DNA from: Xanthomonas sp. 3793
Lineage (GTDB): Bacteria; Pseudomonadota; Gammaproteobacteria; Xanthomonadales; Xanthomonadaceae
DNA length: 47,504 bases
Assembly (NCBI RefSeq): GCF_024806835.1
Contig: NZ_JANTYU010000001.1
Span: 1,437,501 to 1,485,004, forward strand
Direction: 5' to 3'
Made by a program: the position numbers and the translations under genes. Numbering within the stretch: the first letter of the stretch is position 1; every line of letters begins with the position of its first letter. Shown piece after piece: positions 26,872 through 35,315 of the stretch. The notes beneath the pieces were generated by a model. It saw only the letters and a program-made list of their open reading frames with translations. It searched no databases and had not been told where the DNA came from.

Positions 26872-27858
26872 ATGGACGATATCCCGCCCCTCCACGTGCT
26901 GGCCCTTTCGGGCGGCGGCTACCGTGGCCTGTATACCGCCACGGTCTTGGCCGAACTGGAACAGGTGCTCGGGCGCCCGATTGCCCAGCACTTTGATCTG
27001 ATCTGCGGCACGTCGGCGGGCGGGATGTTGGCCTTAGGGTTGGCCAACGAGATCCCCGCGAGCGAGCTGAAGGACCTTTTCGAAAAGCACGGCGGGCGCA
27101 TCTTCGGCTCTCGCAGCCTGGCAAGGCGGCTGCTTGGCTTCTGGCTTATCGCCAAGCACAACCCTGGCGGGCTGCGTGAGGTTCTAGCGGAACGCTTTGG
27201 CGAGACCACGCTTGGCGACCTCAAGCACCCCGTGCTCATTCCCGCCGTGAACTACTCCACCGGCAAAGGACAGTTCTTTAAAACACCGCATCACCCCAGC
27301 TTCGAATTGGACCATCGCCTTAAAGTGATGGATGTGGCCTTGGCAACCGCAGCAGCGCCGGTCTACTTCCCTCTCGCGCGCAACGAGCGAGGGGTGTTTG
27401 CTGATGGCGGTCTAGTGGGCAATGCACCCGGCCTGTTTGGTCTTCATGAGGCGCGCCACTTCCTCGCTACCGATCCAGGCGTTCAAGTTCGGGTGCTTTC
27501 GATTGGCACCATGACCGTCGGTTCCACCGTGCGGGGGAACGCCAGTCTGGATCGCGGCTTCGGCAAATGGCGTGGTGGGCTGTTCGATCTGGTGATCTCA
27601 GCCCAGGAGTCGTCGGTCCATCACTTGCTGGGGCATGCTTTGGGTGCGGACTACTACAAAATCGATGACCAAGCCACTCCGGACCAGAGCAAGGATGTCA
27701 AAGCTTTGGATCGAGTCTCGGTTGCTGCGACGAACACGCTGAAAGATCGAGGCAACCACGCAGCGCAGCGCGCCATTGGGGATCTGGCATTCCGGCCATT
27801 CCGCGATCACCAAGCCGCCGCGCCGCGCTTCTATCACGGCTCTCACAAGAACGCTTAG
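26872..27858 (+). CDS. capV: CapV, patatin-like phospholipase effector of CBASS
   Basis: CapV is the killing effector: once bound by the cyclic dinucleotide made by its CD-NTase, it hydrolyses membrane phospholipids and the infected cell dies before phage release. The 328-aa protein has the oxyanion loop SGGGYRG (13-19), the nucleophile elbow GTSAG with Ser48, and the catalytic Asp178 in the motif DGG, so the Ser-Asp dyad is complete. The middle ILIPAVNYSTGKGQFFKTP-type strand region and the C-terminal helices match DncV-linked CapV proteins in length. It lies between the DUF2188 gene and the CD-NTase, 9 bp upstream of the latter. Activation by 3',3'-cGAMP is expected from the DncV-like neighbour but not shown. 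Confidence 0.92.
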   Translation: MDDIPPLHVLALSGGGYRGLYTATVLAELEQVLGRPIAQHFDLICGTSAGGMLALGLANEIPASELKDLFEKHGGRIFGSRSLARRLLGFWLIAKHNPGGLREVLAERFGETTLGDLKHPVLIPAVNYSTGKGQFFKTPHHPSFELDHRLKVMDVALATAAAPVYFPLARNERGVFADGGLVGNAPGLFGLHEARHFLATDPGVQVRVLSIGTMTVGSTVRGNASLDRGFGKWRGGLFDLVISAQESSVHHLLGHALGADYYKIDDQATPDQSKDVKALDRVSVAATNTLKDRGNHAAQRAIGDLAFRPFRDHQAAAPRFYHGSHKNA

Positions 27859-27867
27859 GAGGCAACC

Positions 27868-29004
27868 ATGCTGAACTTGAGCCCGCTGTTTTTCACTACT
27901 GTCGAAAATCGGACCTGCCTGCATGGTGCGCTGGACTTGGAAGAGGCGCAACGCACCTACATTGCCCAAGCACGCCTAGATGTCCGTAACTGCCTGCGCG
28001 CAGGCATCCCGGCGGTCCTCAGAGCACGTGGCTATCCTGGCCAAGTGCCAACCCCTCGATTTTTCACCCAAGGGTCCTGGGCCTACAAGACTCTCAACGC
28101 ACCTGCCAAGCCCCCACAGCAAGCTGATGTCGATGATGGCTGCTACCTGCCGATGAGCTTTGTCTCGCAGAGCAATCGACCAAGCGTTGCATCCGAGGTG
28201 TTCTTCTATGCTGCACAGGAATCTCTGAAACCCTTGGTCGATCGGAACAAGTGGCAGCTCATCACCGATAAGGACACCTGTATCCGGATCGTGATCGCCA
28301 AGGACGCCCATATCGACATCCCGCTTTACGCCATTCCTGACGAGGAGTTCGTCACTCTGGCTAAGGCGTTTGAGAGCCGTGGGCTGACCATGGACTCAAT
28401 CACCTTTGCTGAGGAGGAGGATGTCTGGACGAAGCTACCTCGTGACAAAGTGCTGCTGGCTCATCGCCAAGAGAACTGGAAAGTCTCTGATCCGCGCCCG
28501 GTCAAGGAATGGTTCTTGGGCGAAGTCGAGGCGAAGGGGGAGCAGTTCCGTCGCACGGTGCGCTATCTCAAGGCCTATCGTGACTGGCATTGGGAAAGCG
28601 GCGGCCCGTCTTCGATCCTTTTGATGGCAGCGGCAGCCCCGCTCTTTGCAAAGCACGATAGTCGTGATGATTTGGCTTTGCTCGCTGTGGTCGAGAGGCT
28701 TCCAGACGCTTTGCGCAGCGGAGTGAACAACCCAACAGACGACAGCGAATCTCTGACCGGTCGCCTTGGCGCCGCAGGTGTCGAGAATGCGGCTAAAGCC
28801 TTCGATGAGTCCGCTGTCATGCTGCGTGGTGCGATTCACGCATCCAGTGCCTCACAGGCCTGCATCTGGATGCGCCAGGAATTTGGCTCCCGTTTCCCCA
28901 ATGATCCGGACAGGATCAAGGTCGTCTCTGTCGCGAGCAGCATCGCATCGTCCTCCGCTATCGTTGGCCCAAGCGAACTGATCGGGCGCTCGAAGGCTGG
29001 ATGA
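27868..29004 (+). CDS. dncV: DncV-like CD-NTase (clade A), CBASS cyclic dinucleotide synthase
   Basis: This 378-aa nucleotidyltransferase makes the second messenger that turns on CapV. The active site is complete: Gly69-Ser70 in [11 protein letters not shown], the metal-binding pair in DVDDGCYLP (Asp87, Asp89), and the third carboxylate Asp150 in [10 protein letters not shown]. The sequence between GS and DVDDG ([10 protein letters not shown]) is close to Vibrio cholerae DncV, which makes 3',3'-cGAMP. The chain ends ...GRSKAG; a C-terminal glycine or alanine is what Cap2 needs to conjugate the enzyme to a target and prime it. A strong ribosome-binding sequence (TAGGAGG) precedes the ATG. The stop overlaps cap2 by 4 bp. 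Confidence 0.93.
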   Translation: MLNLSPLFFTTVENRTCLHGALDLEEAQRTYIAQARLDVRNCLRAGIPAVLRARGYPGQVPTPRFFTQGSWAYKTLNAPAKPPQQADVDDGCYLPMSFVSQSNRPSVASEVFFYAAQESLKPLVDRNKWQLITDKDTCIRIVIAKDAHIDIPLYAIPDEEFVTLAKAFESRGLTMDSITFAEEEDVWTKLPRDKVLLAHRQENWKVSDPRPVKEWFLGEVEAKGEQFRRTVRYLKAYRDWHWESGGPSSILLMAAAAPLFAKHDSRDDLALLAVVERLPDALRSGVNNPTDDSESLTGRLGAAGVENAAKAFDESAVMLRGAIHASSASQACIWMRQEFGSRFPNDPDRIKVVSVASSIASSSAIVGPSELIGRSKAG

Positions 29005-30635
29005 GCGCGAATCAGGTCTATGCAGTGATTGAGGCGTTCGAGCCCCGGGGCTTTGCCTTCGCTGGTAAAGCACCGAACGGCCGATTCCTCCTTCATGGCC
29101 ACCTGACTTCCCCAGGCAATCAAGACATCCCGTGCGAGGTCCAGCTCGATCCAGACCTGTTCGCCTTGCCCAAGATTGTTTTGCTTGAGCTTCCCAAGGA
29201 GCTGTCAGGCCCCACGGTCCCGCACCTCAATGGACAAGGCGAGCTGTGCTATATCGCCGCTGGAACCATCGCTCTGGACATCTTTGACCCAATTGGCCAG
29301 TCGCTGGCATGCCTTGATCGCGCCCAGCACGTGCTGACTCGGATCATTAGGGGAGAGATGGTCGATGACCTGGCTGAAGAGTTTTTCGCTTATTGGGAAG
29401 GAAACGGCTGGTGCTTTTCTGACATCCAAGGCAATAGCCTCGGCAACATGTGCTGCACGATCATCGAAACGAAAAGTGGCAAAGACCTTTGGTTCGTCAC
29501 CGATGATCCGGAACGCACAGAGAAAAAGCTCACTGCCATGGGCTACCTAACAAATGCTCCTGAGGCGCGCTGCGTCCGAATCAAGACCGATGCGCAACCT
29601 CGCCCATTGGAGGGGAACTGGCCACCCAAGTTTGTGCGCGATGTGCTTGATTGGCAAAGCATGCTCGATACCGCATGTCGACGCAAGATTCATCGGAGCA
29701 TCTATGCAGCAGAAGCAAGCAAAGCAAACCACTTGCTTGTGATCATCGAGTCGCCGTTGATGACTTATGCTTTCGGGGTGTTCTTTGACCGTGCCCAGCG
29801 CGCCGCACCAAAGAAGCTGTCTGATCGTCGAGATCCTACTTATCAACTCAGGGTCAAGCCGCTCTCCATGCTGCGGATTGATGATCGCTATTTGGCTGAG
29901 CGCAATACACCCAAGCGCCGGACGCTTGCAGGAAAGAAGATCGCCCTTGTCGGTTGCGGAACCATCGGTGGCTACATGGCCGACATGTTTGTCAAGGCTG
30001 GTGCTGGCACCAGTGGTGGTGAGCTAACGCTTATCGACCCTGATCTTTTCCTACCTCAGAACGTCGGGCGACATCGCTTGGGATTTCCAAGCTTGCTCGG
30101 CAACAAGGCCACTGCTCTGGCTGCTGAACTTCAGTGCCTGGCACCTGGCGCACTCCTTGCTGCCGTTCCTCGTGACGTCAGGACCGAGCATCTTGAACAT
30201 CTTGATCTATTGATTGATGCCACGGGCGAGGAAGCGTTAGGCCATTGGTTGAGTGCGCGTTATCGCGATTCCACTGACATCCTGACCGTCTGGATTGAGG
30301 GACCAGGAACAGCTGTTCGTGCTCTTTTGGCCAAGCAAGGCACGAGTCCTTGCTATCGCTGCGTTTGGCATCACACTCGCGAAGGTGCTTTCCCATCCGT
30401 CAAAGGCGAACTGCCCACCACGCTTGCCGGACAAGGATGCGAAGGCCTTTATGTGCCCTTCCCCGCCACAGTCTCTGTCCAGGCGGCGAGCCTCGGAACC
30501 GAACTTGCGATCGATTGGGTTAACGGCGTCTTCAGTCCTTCCTTTCGCACCCGCGTCACCGATCAAGCGTTCGAGTTAGCAACGGCGGATTGCGATCTCC
30601 CAGCCCATGAGAGGTGCTCTGTATGCCATTCATGA
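29001..30635 (+). CDS. cap2: Cap2, E2-E1 ubiquitin-ligase-like fusion of type II CBASS
   Basis: Cap2 joins the C-terminus of the CD-NTase to a cellular target, raising its activity. The 544-aa protein has an N-terminal E2-like domain with candidate active Cys83 (GELCYIAAG), a ~170-residue linker, and a ThiF/E1 domain: nucleotide site GCGTIGG (318-324), LIDPDLF (345-350), the Arg finger in NVGRHRLG, and candidate E1 Cys480 ([12 protein letters not shown]). Two CxxC pairs (451/454 and 539/542) are positioned to bind zinc. It overlaps the CD-NTase by ATGA and cap3 by 13 bp, so all three are translationally linked. Confidence 0.92.
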   Translation: MSANQVYAVIEAFEPRGFAFAGKAPNGRFLLHGHLTSPGNQDIPCEVQLDPDLFALPKIVLLELPKELSGPTVPHLNGQGELCYIAAGTIALDIFDPIGQSLACLDRAQHVLTRIIRGEMVDDLAEEFFAYWEGNGWCFSDIQGNSLGNMCCTIIETKSGKDLWFVTDDPERTEKKLTAMGYLTNAPEARCVRIKTDAQPRPLEGNWPPKFVRDVLDWQSMLDTACRRKIHRSIYAAEASKANHLLVIIESPLMTYAFGVFFDRAQRAAPKKLSDRRDPTYQLRVKPLSMLRIDDRYLAERNTPKRRTLAGKKIALVGCGTIGGYMADMFVKAGAGTSGGELTLIDPDLFLPQNVGRHRLGFPSLLGNKATALAAELQCLAPGALLAAVPRDVRTEHLEHLDLLIDATGEEALGHWLSARYRDSTDILTVWIEGPGTAVRALLAKQGTSPCYRCVWHHTREGAFPSVKGELPTTLAGQGCEGLYVPFPATVSVQAASLGTELAIDWVNGVFSPSFRTRVTDQAFELATADCDLPAHERCSVCHS

Positions 30636-31099
30636 GCGCATGGGGAACATCCGACCGAAAGATCTTGGTCCATTTCTCCGAAAGCACCCTTGCCATTTTT
30701 CAAGATCATATCCAGCGCGAAGCGACTGACCCAGAAGCCGGAGGGCTGCTTCTAGGAACAGTCCATGGCAACCACATGCTCATCGAGCAAGCCACTACCC
30801 CGACGAAGTGGGATAAGCGCTTCCGCACGCTGTTCGAGCGCATGCCGTTTGGCCATCAAGCCATCGCCTTGGCCAGATGGAATGCCAGCAAAGGCACTGT
30901 GCGCTATCTGGGCGAGTGGCACACGCACCCAGAAGACAACCCTCAACCTTCGGGTCTTGATCGCTCTGAGTGGAATCGCCTGTCCGGTTTACGCCAGGAT
31001 CATCGCCCTATGCTGGCCGTGATTGTAGGACGATGCGATCTCTATGTTGAGCTGGCACCACAGAAGGGCGTGGGCCCAGAACTTCTCGGAATTGAGTAA
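30623..31099 (+). CDS. cap3: Cap3, JAMM-type deconjugating protease of type II CBASS
   Basis: Cap3 cleaves the CD-NTase from its targets and so restrains the system. The 158-aa protein has the full JAMM zinc site: Glu38 (DPEAGGLLLG), His100 and His102 (GEWHTHPEDNPQPSG), Ser110 and Asp113. The ATG at 30623 is preferred because GAGAGG lies 8 bases upstream; an ATG at 30632 is also possible. It is the last gene of the operon. The next gene is on the other strand. Confidence 0.92.
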   Translation: MPFMSAWGTSDRKILVHFSESTLAIFQDHIQREATDPEAGGLLLGTVHGNHMLIEQATTPTKWDKRFRTLFERMPFGHQAIALARWNASKGTVRYLGEWHTHPEDNPQPSGLDRSEWNRLSGLRQDHRPMLAVIVGRCDLYVELAPQKGVGPELLGIE

Positions 31100-31167
31100 C
31101 TTCCAGACGATGCAGGCCAACCCATTTTTCAAAAAATTTGCTTGCGTGAACTTTCAGAAATCAGATC

Positions 31168-31998
31168 TTAGCGGTTTGGCGGCGAAGGCAATACAGGATC
31201 TGACTTTGGCAGACCAGGGTCCCAATTGCCCATAGGAAAATAGATTCCTTCATATGTCCACGTTCTTTTGAGGCGCTTTTCGATGACTTCTTCAGAGAAG
31301 TTCTCGCGCAACAACGCGAATGACAGTGAGGAATCAAGAAAATAAGGCTTGGCGTCAATCATATAGGTGTAGCGAACCTGCTCAATGTCTTCCGAGACCC
31401 CTTTAATCGAGGCGACAAGATGGCAGGGAATCATGCCTCCGGGTGGCAAGTAGCCCAAGGGGCACCGCTTGGTCTCGTAAGTCACACTAGGACTTTGTTT
31501 GGGAACGAAGCTAAGGCGAATTCTGAGATTTGAAAGCCAAACCCCTCGGGAACCTGTGTTCTTGATGGCAACCGGGATCACCAGTATTCCATCTTCACCC
31601 ACAGCTGCTGAGGTATCGGCCTGAAGTGAAGGAATGGCAGCATCAAGCAGTTCATCAGCGGATCTAGCGTAGTCAAGCTTGGCTCGCTTGTAGTCAAGTT
31701 CAGATGCTGCCTTTTTGTCTGGGTCTCGCAGATCGTGGACGGCCTGCTCCGCTAGAGCCGCCTCAGCGGTCTCTTTACGCTCAGTTGTTCTCAGAGCAAT
31801 TACCTCAGAATGAAGCTTTTCCAGCTCCGGTCCAGTTCGGAACCACGTAATTCCGCAGCTTGCCGCCGCGACTACAACAGCAAGCAGGGCCGAAATAGTT
31901 GCCGGCGACTTCCATCCCCCCTCGTTATACCTCCCGGCGAGATAGTTTTCTTTTTCGCCCTCCAACGCCCGATTACGCAACTTGCGTGACCTATTCAT
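31168..31998 (-). CDS. Unknown membrane-anchored coiled-coil protein beside CBASS
   Basis: The 276-aa protein has a basic N-terminus, one membrane helix (ATISALLAVVVAAASCGITW, ~34-53), a predicted coiled coil rich in Glu, Ala and Arg (ELEKLHSEVIALRTTERKET and following, ~57-115), then a beta-rich domain (ILVIPVAIKNTGSRGVWLSN; WLSNLRIRLSFVPK) and a C-terminal ~60-residue tail. No family is recognised. It is convergent with cap3, with 68 bp between stops. The ATG overlaps the stop of a degenerate upstream frame as ATGA. It may be an accessory or independent defence gene; that is only a guess from location. Confidence 0.7.
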   Translation of the reverse strand: MNRSRKLRNRALEGEKENYLAGRYNEGGWKSPATISALLAVVVAAASCGITWFRTGPELEKLHSEVIALRTTERKETAEAALAEQAVHDLRDPDKKAASELDYKRAKLDYARSADELLDAAIPSLQADTSAAVGEDGILVIPVAIKNTGSRGVWLSNLRIRLSFVPKQSPSVTYETKRCPLGYLPPGGMIPCHLVASIKGVSEDIEQVRYTYMIDAKPYFLDSSLSFALLRENFSEEVIEKRLKRTWTYEGIYFPMGNWDPGLPKSDPVLPSPPNR

Positions 31999-32240
31999 CC
32001 GTTCTTGGCCCGACTCATTGATATAAAATAGTATCCAGCGACGCCCCTCAGGGTGGGCACTGACGGTTCTGCATTCCGCTGGCTAACTTCGACCAGCGCT
32101 TGGCGGATACCGCCAGGCTGGGTCAGAGCCACCTGGTGGGCTACCCCGTCCGCGCCAGTCTGGTGATGAACGATAGGACTGTCATAGCCGTATTGCCCAG
32201 CCTCGTTACGTTGGAGTTGGGCCGAGGGCGTCCAGCTCGC
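31995..32240 (-). pseudogene. Remnant related to the zeta-toxin effector gene
   Basis: A frame without a normal start encodes QLQRNEAGQYGYDSPIVHH and ADGVAHQVAL...IRQALVEV. This aligns with LERDASGQYSVDSPIQHLSR...ADGVVRVAA...IHQALSEV in the large zeta-toxin protein encoded about 11 kb to the right. It is therefore a fragment of a second copy or relative of that effector. It is joined at about 32225 to the end of the next fragment. Confidence 0.6.
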
Positions 32241-32616
32241 GCACAACGTCGCAGAGGTAGTGGCGCGGGCCTGGCGTTCCGTCGGCTAGACGGTAGTCAA
32301 CGTCTGCGAGAGCAAACGCCTTCGGATCCACGGCCACCATCGCGTCATGTAGGCGTTCGGACACCAGCCAGTAGCCGCTGAACCCAGCCTCCAAGTCCCG
32401 AGGCTTGGGGCCGGCGCTTGGGTCGTAGGTCAGCAGTGGAGTTTCGCGAAGGGGCGGAAACCCATCTTCCTCCGGCCGCAGGATCAGCCTCGGCGGCGAA
32501 AGAAGCTGGCGCTCGTTCGTGAACTGAACCCCGCAGACGGGGCGGTTGCTCTCCATGTCAGACACCAACATGAAGAAAGTGCCTGGCGCTGGCTCGTTCG
32601 ATTCCATGTGTTGCAT
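32206..32616 (-). pseudogene. Truncated Imm11-like (DUF1629) immunity gene
   Basis: From the ATG at 32616 the 136-aa frame reads SDMESNRPVCGVQF, LLSPPRLILRPEEDGFPPLR and DLEAGFSGYWLVSERL...DYRLADG...CDVVRELDAL, which I recognise as the N-terminal half of an Imm11-family immunity protein. Members of the family continue for roughly another 100 residues, whereas this one stops at GPTPT, exactly where the DNA changes to the zeta-effector remnant. A recombination event has probably removed the rest. The upstream open frame to 32862 is not coding in style. Confidence 0.6.
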
Positions 32617-32734
32617 CCCATCCATTTGGCGCGGCTTCGCTGTGTCTAAGAACAGCTTAACCCCAGGGGTAGACATCCAGTCAACTCCCCAGGCAGAGAC
32701 CATCACCCGACTCAGATGGCAGAACGCAACCATC

Positions 32735-32758
32735 AAAAAGCCCCCTTTACAGGGGGCT
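32735..32758 (-). terminator. Rho-independent terminator downstream of the relaxase gene
   Basis: AGCCCCCT-TTAC-AGGGGGCT forms an 8-bp stem, followed on the minus strand by TTTTT. It lies about 220 bases after the relaxase stop and would end that leftward transcript. Confidence 0.8.
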
Positions 32759-32978
32759 GTCGCTCCGGCGCTTGATGACGGGGTTTCCCTTCCGCCCCCC
32801 CTTCCGGGCCCCACCTGATCTGCAAGCAGACCGGTCGGGATTGGCCTCATCTGATTATGCATCTTGCGGGTGTGGTGGCTTGGGCGGCTGGTTCAGCGTC
32901 CTCCTGAACCACCCATCTCAATATCAGACAATGCCTTGCCTACCGGTCAGACTTTTCCGAAAGCAGCTGCGAATACTG

Positions 32979-34622
32979 TCACATCGATGGCCTGGGTGGC
33001 CGAAACTTCAACTCCCAATCCCCGCTCTGTTGTTCTCTCGCAACCACAACCTGCTCGACCTCCGAATTTTCTGTGGGAAAACTTTCATGGGACTGCAACT
33101 TGAATTCTTTCTCCAAGGCCTCAGCCGCTTCCACCATCGCCTTTCGAGCCCGCTTGATGCGCCATTGCTGAATGGCTTGGATGCGAGGAGAGACATGCAC
33201 CTTTGCCCTCCCCAAACGCCGGCGTGCCCTCGCCACCGCTTGCGCGTCTCCGCTGCCTTCTTGCTCAACAAGCTTGGCTTGCGCATCCAGCACGGCCACA
33301 CGCGCTTTGTAGGGTCGCACCAGCATATGGGCATATTTACTGATTGAGCGAGCCAGCATCTCTGTGTCCTCGAACAGAAACGGCTTGGTGGCATAGCTGT
33401 CCACACGCCGGCAGATCAGCGTCCCATACGCTTGCTGAAATTCCTGCTCAATCTGGATCCCTGGGATCTGCCGCAATACTTCGAGAGACTGCTGCGCGAC
33501 CTCCCGTTGCGCTTCGAGCCAGTCTTCGATGAGCTGAGCCTCCGCATTGAGCACCTCCGCGTCTTTTCGGCCCGAGGAACGAGCCAAACGCGTCACGCGA
33601 CCAAGATGCCGGGTCTGGCCACTGTAAGGCGTGTAGAGTCCTGAGCTTGGCGCTGGCGCACGCGCCAAACGCTCTTTGATCTGCCGCACCCGCTCTGCGC
33701 CTGACAATTTTCCCTGTCCAACCGCTGTGCCCCCTTTCAATCCAGGCTCTTTTGCGTTGGCCCGATCCCGAATTGCGGCCGCATGACTGTGAGATGGTGG
33801 CACCTCGTGCACGAAGCTCCCGCTCTTTTTCATATGCTCAGCAACTAGCTTCGAAAGCGCTAATGCCGCAGCTTTCCCACCAGCACCCTTGACTTCTGCG
33901 GTGAACTTCGTCTTGCGCATCACCGCGACCTTGGCTTTACCCAAGTGCTTGCCAGGCCGGCGCGTGAGTTCGCGGGCGCGTTCAAACTCCCCATTGCGCG
34001 CGGCATCCTGCGCTTGTGCTCGGAGACTGCGATGATCCACACGAGCCGCGTTGCCGGCATTTTTCAGATGCGCATTGATAACCGTTGCGATGTCTTTGCG
34101 GATTTGCCGCAACGCTCGCGTTCCTCCGCCTTGTCGGGCGTCAAACTCAGCGCAGGCGCGCTCACCAAGCCCACCCGGACCGACTTTTCTGGCTGACATC
34201 AGCAAATGCACATGGTGGTTGCGCTGATCACCCAGCTTGCTTGGCGTGTGCACCGCAACCAGCACGGCGACTTGGAAGCGCTCGACGAGCAATTGACCCA
34301 GCGCCAAGGCAAGCACTCTTCGTTGGTGTGGATCGAGTTGATGCGGAAGCGACACCTCGACTTCTCGGCAAACGCGTGCGTTCTTGCGCGTCTCGGCCGC
34401 TTCGTTCGCGTTCCAAAAATACTGCGCATCAAAGCACCACTCGGGCGCTCCTTTCGGCGCAAGCATCTGATGGAAATCGACACCGCCTCGGTGGGAATAA
34501 TTGTGACCAAGCCCCGTGCTTGTATCGAGCAGATCAAACCCTGCGCGGTAGGCTGCTGCTGCGACGGACGAGTCGCCGTTGCCTCGGCTGAAAGACTTCA
34601 TTGTTGCGTGATAAATCGCCAT
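32979..34622 (-). CDS. mobA: MobA/MobL-type relaxase (MOBQ)
   Basis: This enzyme nicks oriT, stays bound to the 5' end through a tyrosine and pilots the strand during conjugation. The 547-aa protein starts MAIYHATMKSFSRGNGDSSV. Tyr25 (AAAAYRAG) occupies the position of the catalytic Tyr25 of RSF1010 MobA, and the metal site is HHVH at 136-139 (GDQRNHHVHLLMSARK). The C-terminal two thirds are helical and basic; there is no primase domain. The open frame extends to 34802, but the family begins at the ATG at 34622. A matching oriT sits 180 bp upstream. It supplies mobilisation while a coupling protein lies further right. Confidence 0.9.
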   Translation of the reverse strand: MAIYHATMKSFSRGNGDSSVAAAAYRAGFDLLDTSTGLGHNYSHRGGVDFHQMLAPKGAPEWCFDAQYFWNANEAAETRKNARVCREVEVSLPHQLDPHQRRVLALALGQLLVERFQVAVLVAVHTPSKLGDQRNHHVHLLMSARKVGPGGLGERACAEFDARQGGGTRALRQIRKDIATVINAHLKNAGNAARVDHRSLRAQAQDAARNGEFERARELTRRPGKHLGKAKVAVMRKTKFTAEVKGAGGKAAALALSKLVAEHMKKSGSFVHEVPPSHSHAAAIRDRANAKEPGLKGGTAVGQGKLSGAERVRQIKERLARAPAPSSGLYTPYSGQTRHLGRVTRLARSSGRKDAEVLNAEAQLIEDWLEAQREVAQQSLEVLRQIPGIQIEQEFQQAYGTLICRRVDSYATKPFLFEDTEMLARSISKYAHMLVRPYKARVAVLDAQAKLVEQEGSGDAQAVARARRRLGRAKVHVSPRIQAIQQWRIKRARKAMVEAAEALEKEFKLQSHESFPTENSEVEQVVVAREQQSGDWELKFRPPRPSM

Positions 34623-34736
34623 TTTGTGAAACTCCTGTTTGTGGAGCACACAAAGAAGCGGCACAACATCCCGTGTCGAGAGAAAAGCGAACTCGACAGC
34701 AGAGAGACCTTGATCACAGGGTTTTGAAGTGGCTGT

Positions 34737-34838
34737 GTTGCCTAGCGGAGCATAGGCAACGAGGTGGCGAAGCCACCGCACCGACGCGCAGCGTTGGCGC
34801 ACGGTTTCTGCAAAGCAGAAACCATAAGTGCGCTCTTG
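34737..34838 (+). other. oriT: Origin of transfer (oriT), MOBQ/RSF1010-like
   Basis: A GGTTTCTGC-AAA-GCAGAAACC hairpin (34803-34823) is followed at once by ATAAGTGCGCTCTT, very close to the RSF1010/R1162 nic region (hairpin, then TAAGTGCGCCCT). By analogy the nick falls within GTGCGC near 34832. Upstream are two further perfect hairpins, GTTGCCTA-N8-TAGGCAAC (34737-34760) and GGTGGC-GAA-GCCACC (34763-34777). An AT-rich stretch follows. It lies directly upstream of the relaxase gene. Confidence 0.85.
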
Positions 34839-35105
34839 TTGTTAATTCTTAGCTATTCGATAATCCGCACATCAAAAAACAAATTCATGTATAACAATAA
34901 TTTATAGCAAAATATAAACGTGAACTGTACTGCTACAGATTTTCATACTCACTCCAAATTCGATTATAAAGATCTACGCGCTCAAGAAGCCGACCAACGC
35001 ACCACAATAATAAATTTTTTGGCGTCATTTCCAAAGTGACCGGAGAAATTGCGAGACGAGTGGCATGATGAAAGCCTTGGATATATCGAAGCCATCAATG
35101 GCCGA
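34839..35105. other. AT-rich noncoding segment next to oriT
   Basis: About 265 bases, strongly AT-rich (runs such as TTTATAGCAAAATATAAA), with no credible gene. It may ease strand opening at oriT or hold the relaxase promoter. No specific site was identified. Confidence 0.5.
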
Positions 35106-35312
35106 CTATTTTTCTAATGATGCACGCTTTCTCTTCAATCGCCTTAGACATTGAAAACTAAAACAAGCACAAATGATTGCAAAAGGAATTACCAGATAGT
35201 CAGCCACCTCAATTTTCTGCCCCACATAAACCTTGCTAAAGAAGTAGAATAAAAATCTTGCTGAGGAAAGCCCAAAAATAAAAGCCCAGAATTTAAGCCA
35301 AAATAAGGACAT
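35106..35312 (-). CDS. Small two-helix membrane protein, candidate RHS immunity
   Basis: The 68-aa protein has two membrane helices (FWLKFWAFIFGLSSARFLFY and VADYLVIPFAIICACFSF) and a basic tail (RRLKRKRASLEK). It starts 3 bp after the stop of the RHS gene on the same strand and is AT-rich, like the RHS tip. No family is recognised. As with the small gene after the first RHS locus, position and topology suggest immunity to a membrane-acting toxin. Confidence 0.65.
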   Translation of the reverse strand: MSLFWLKFWAFIFGLSSARFLFYFFSKVYVGQKIEVADYLVIPFAIICACFSFQCLRRLKRKRASLEK

Positions 35313-35315
35313 AAT

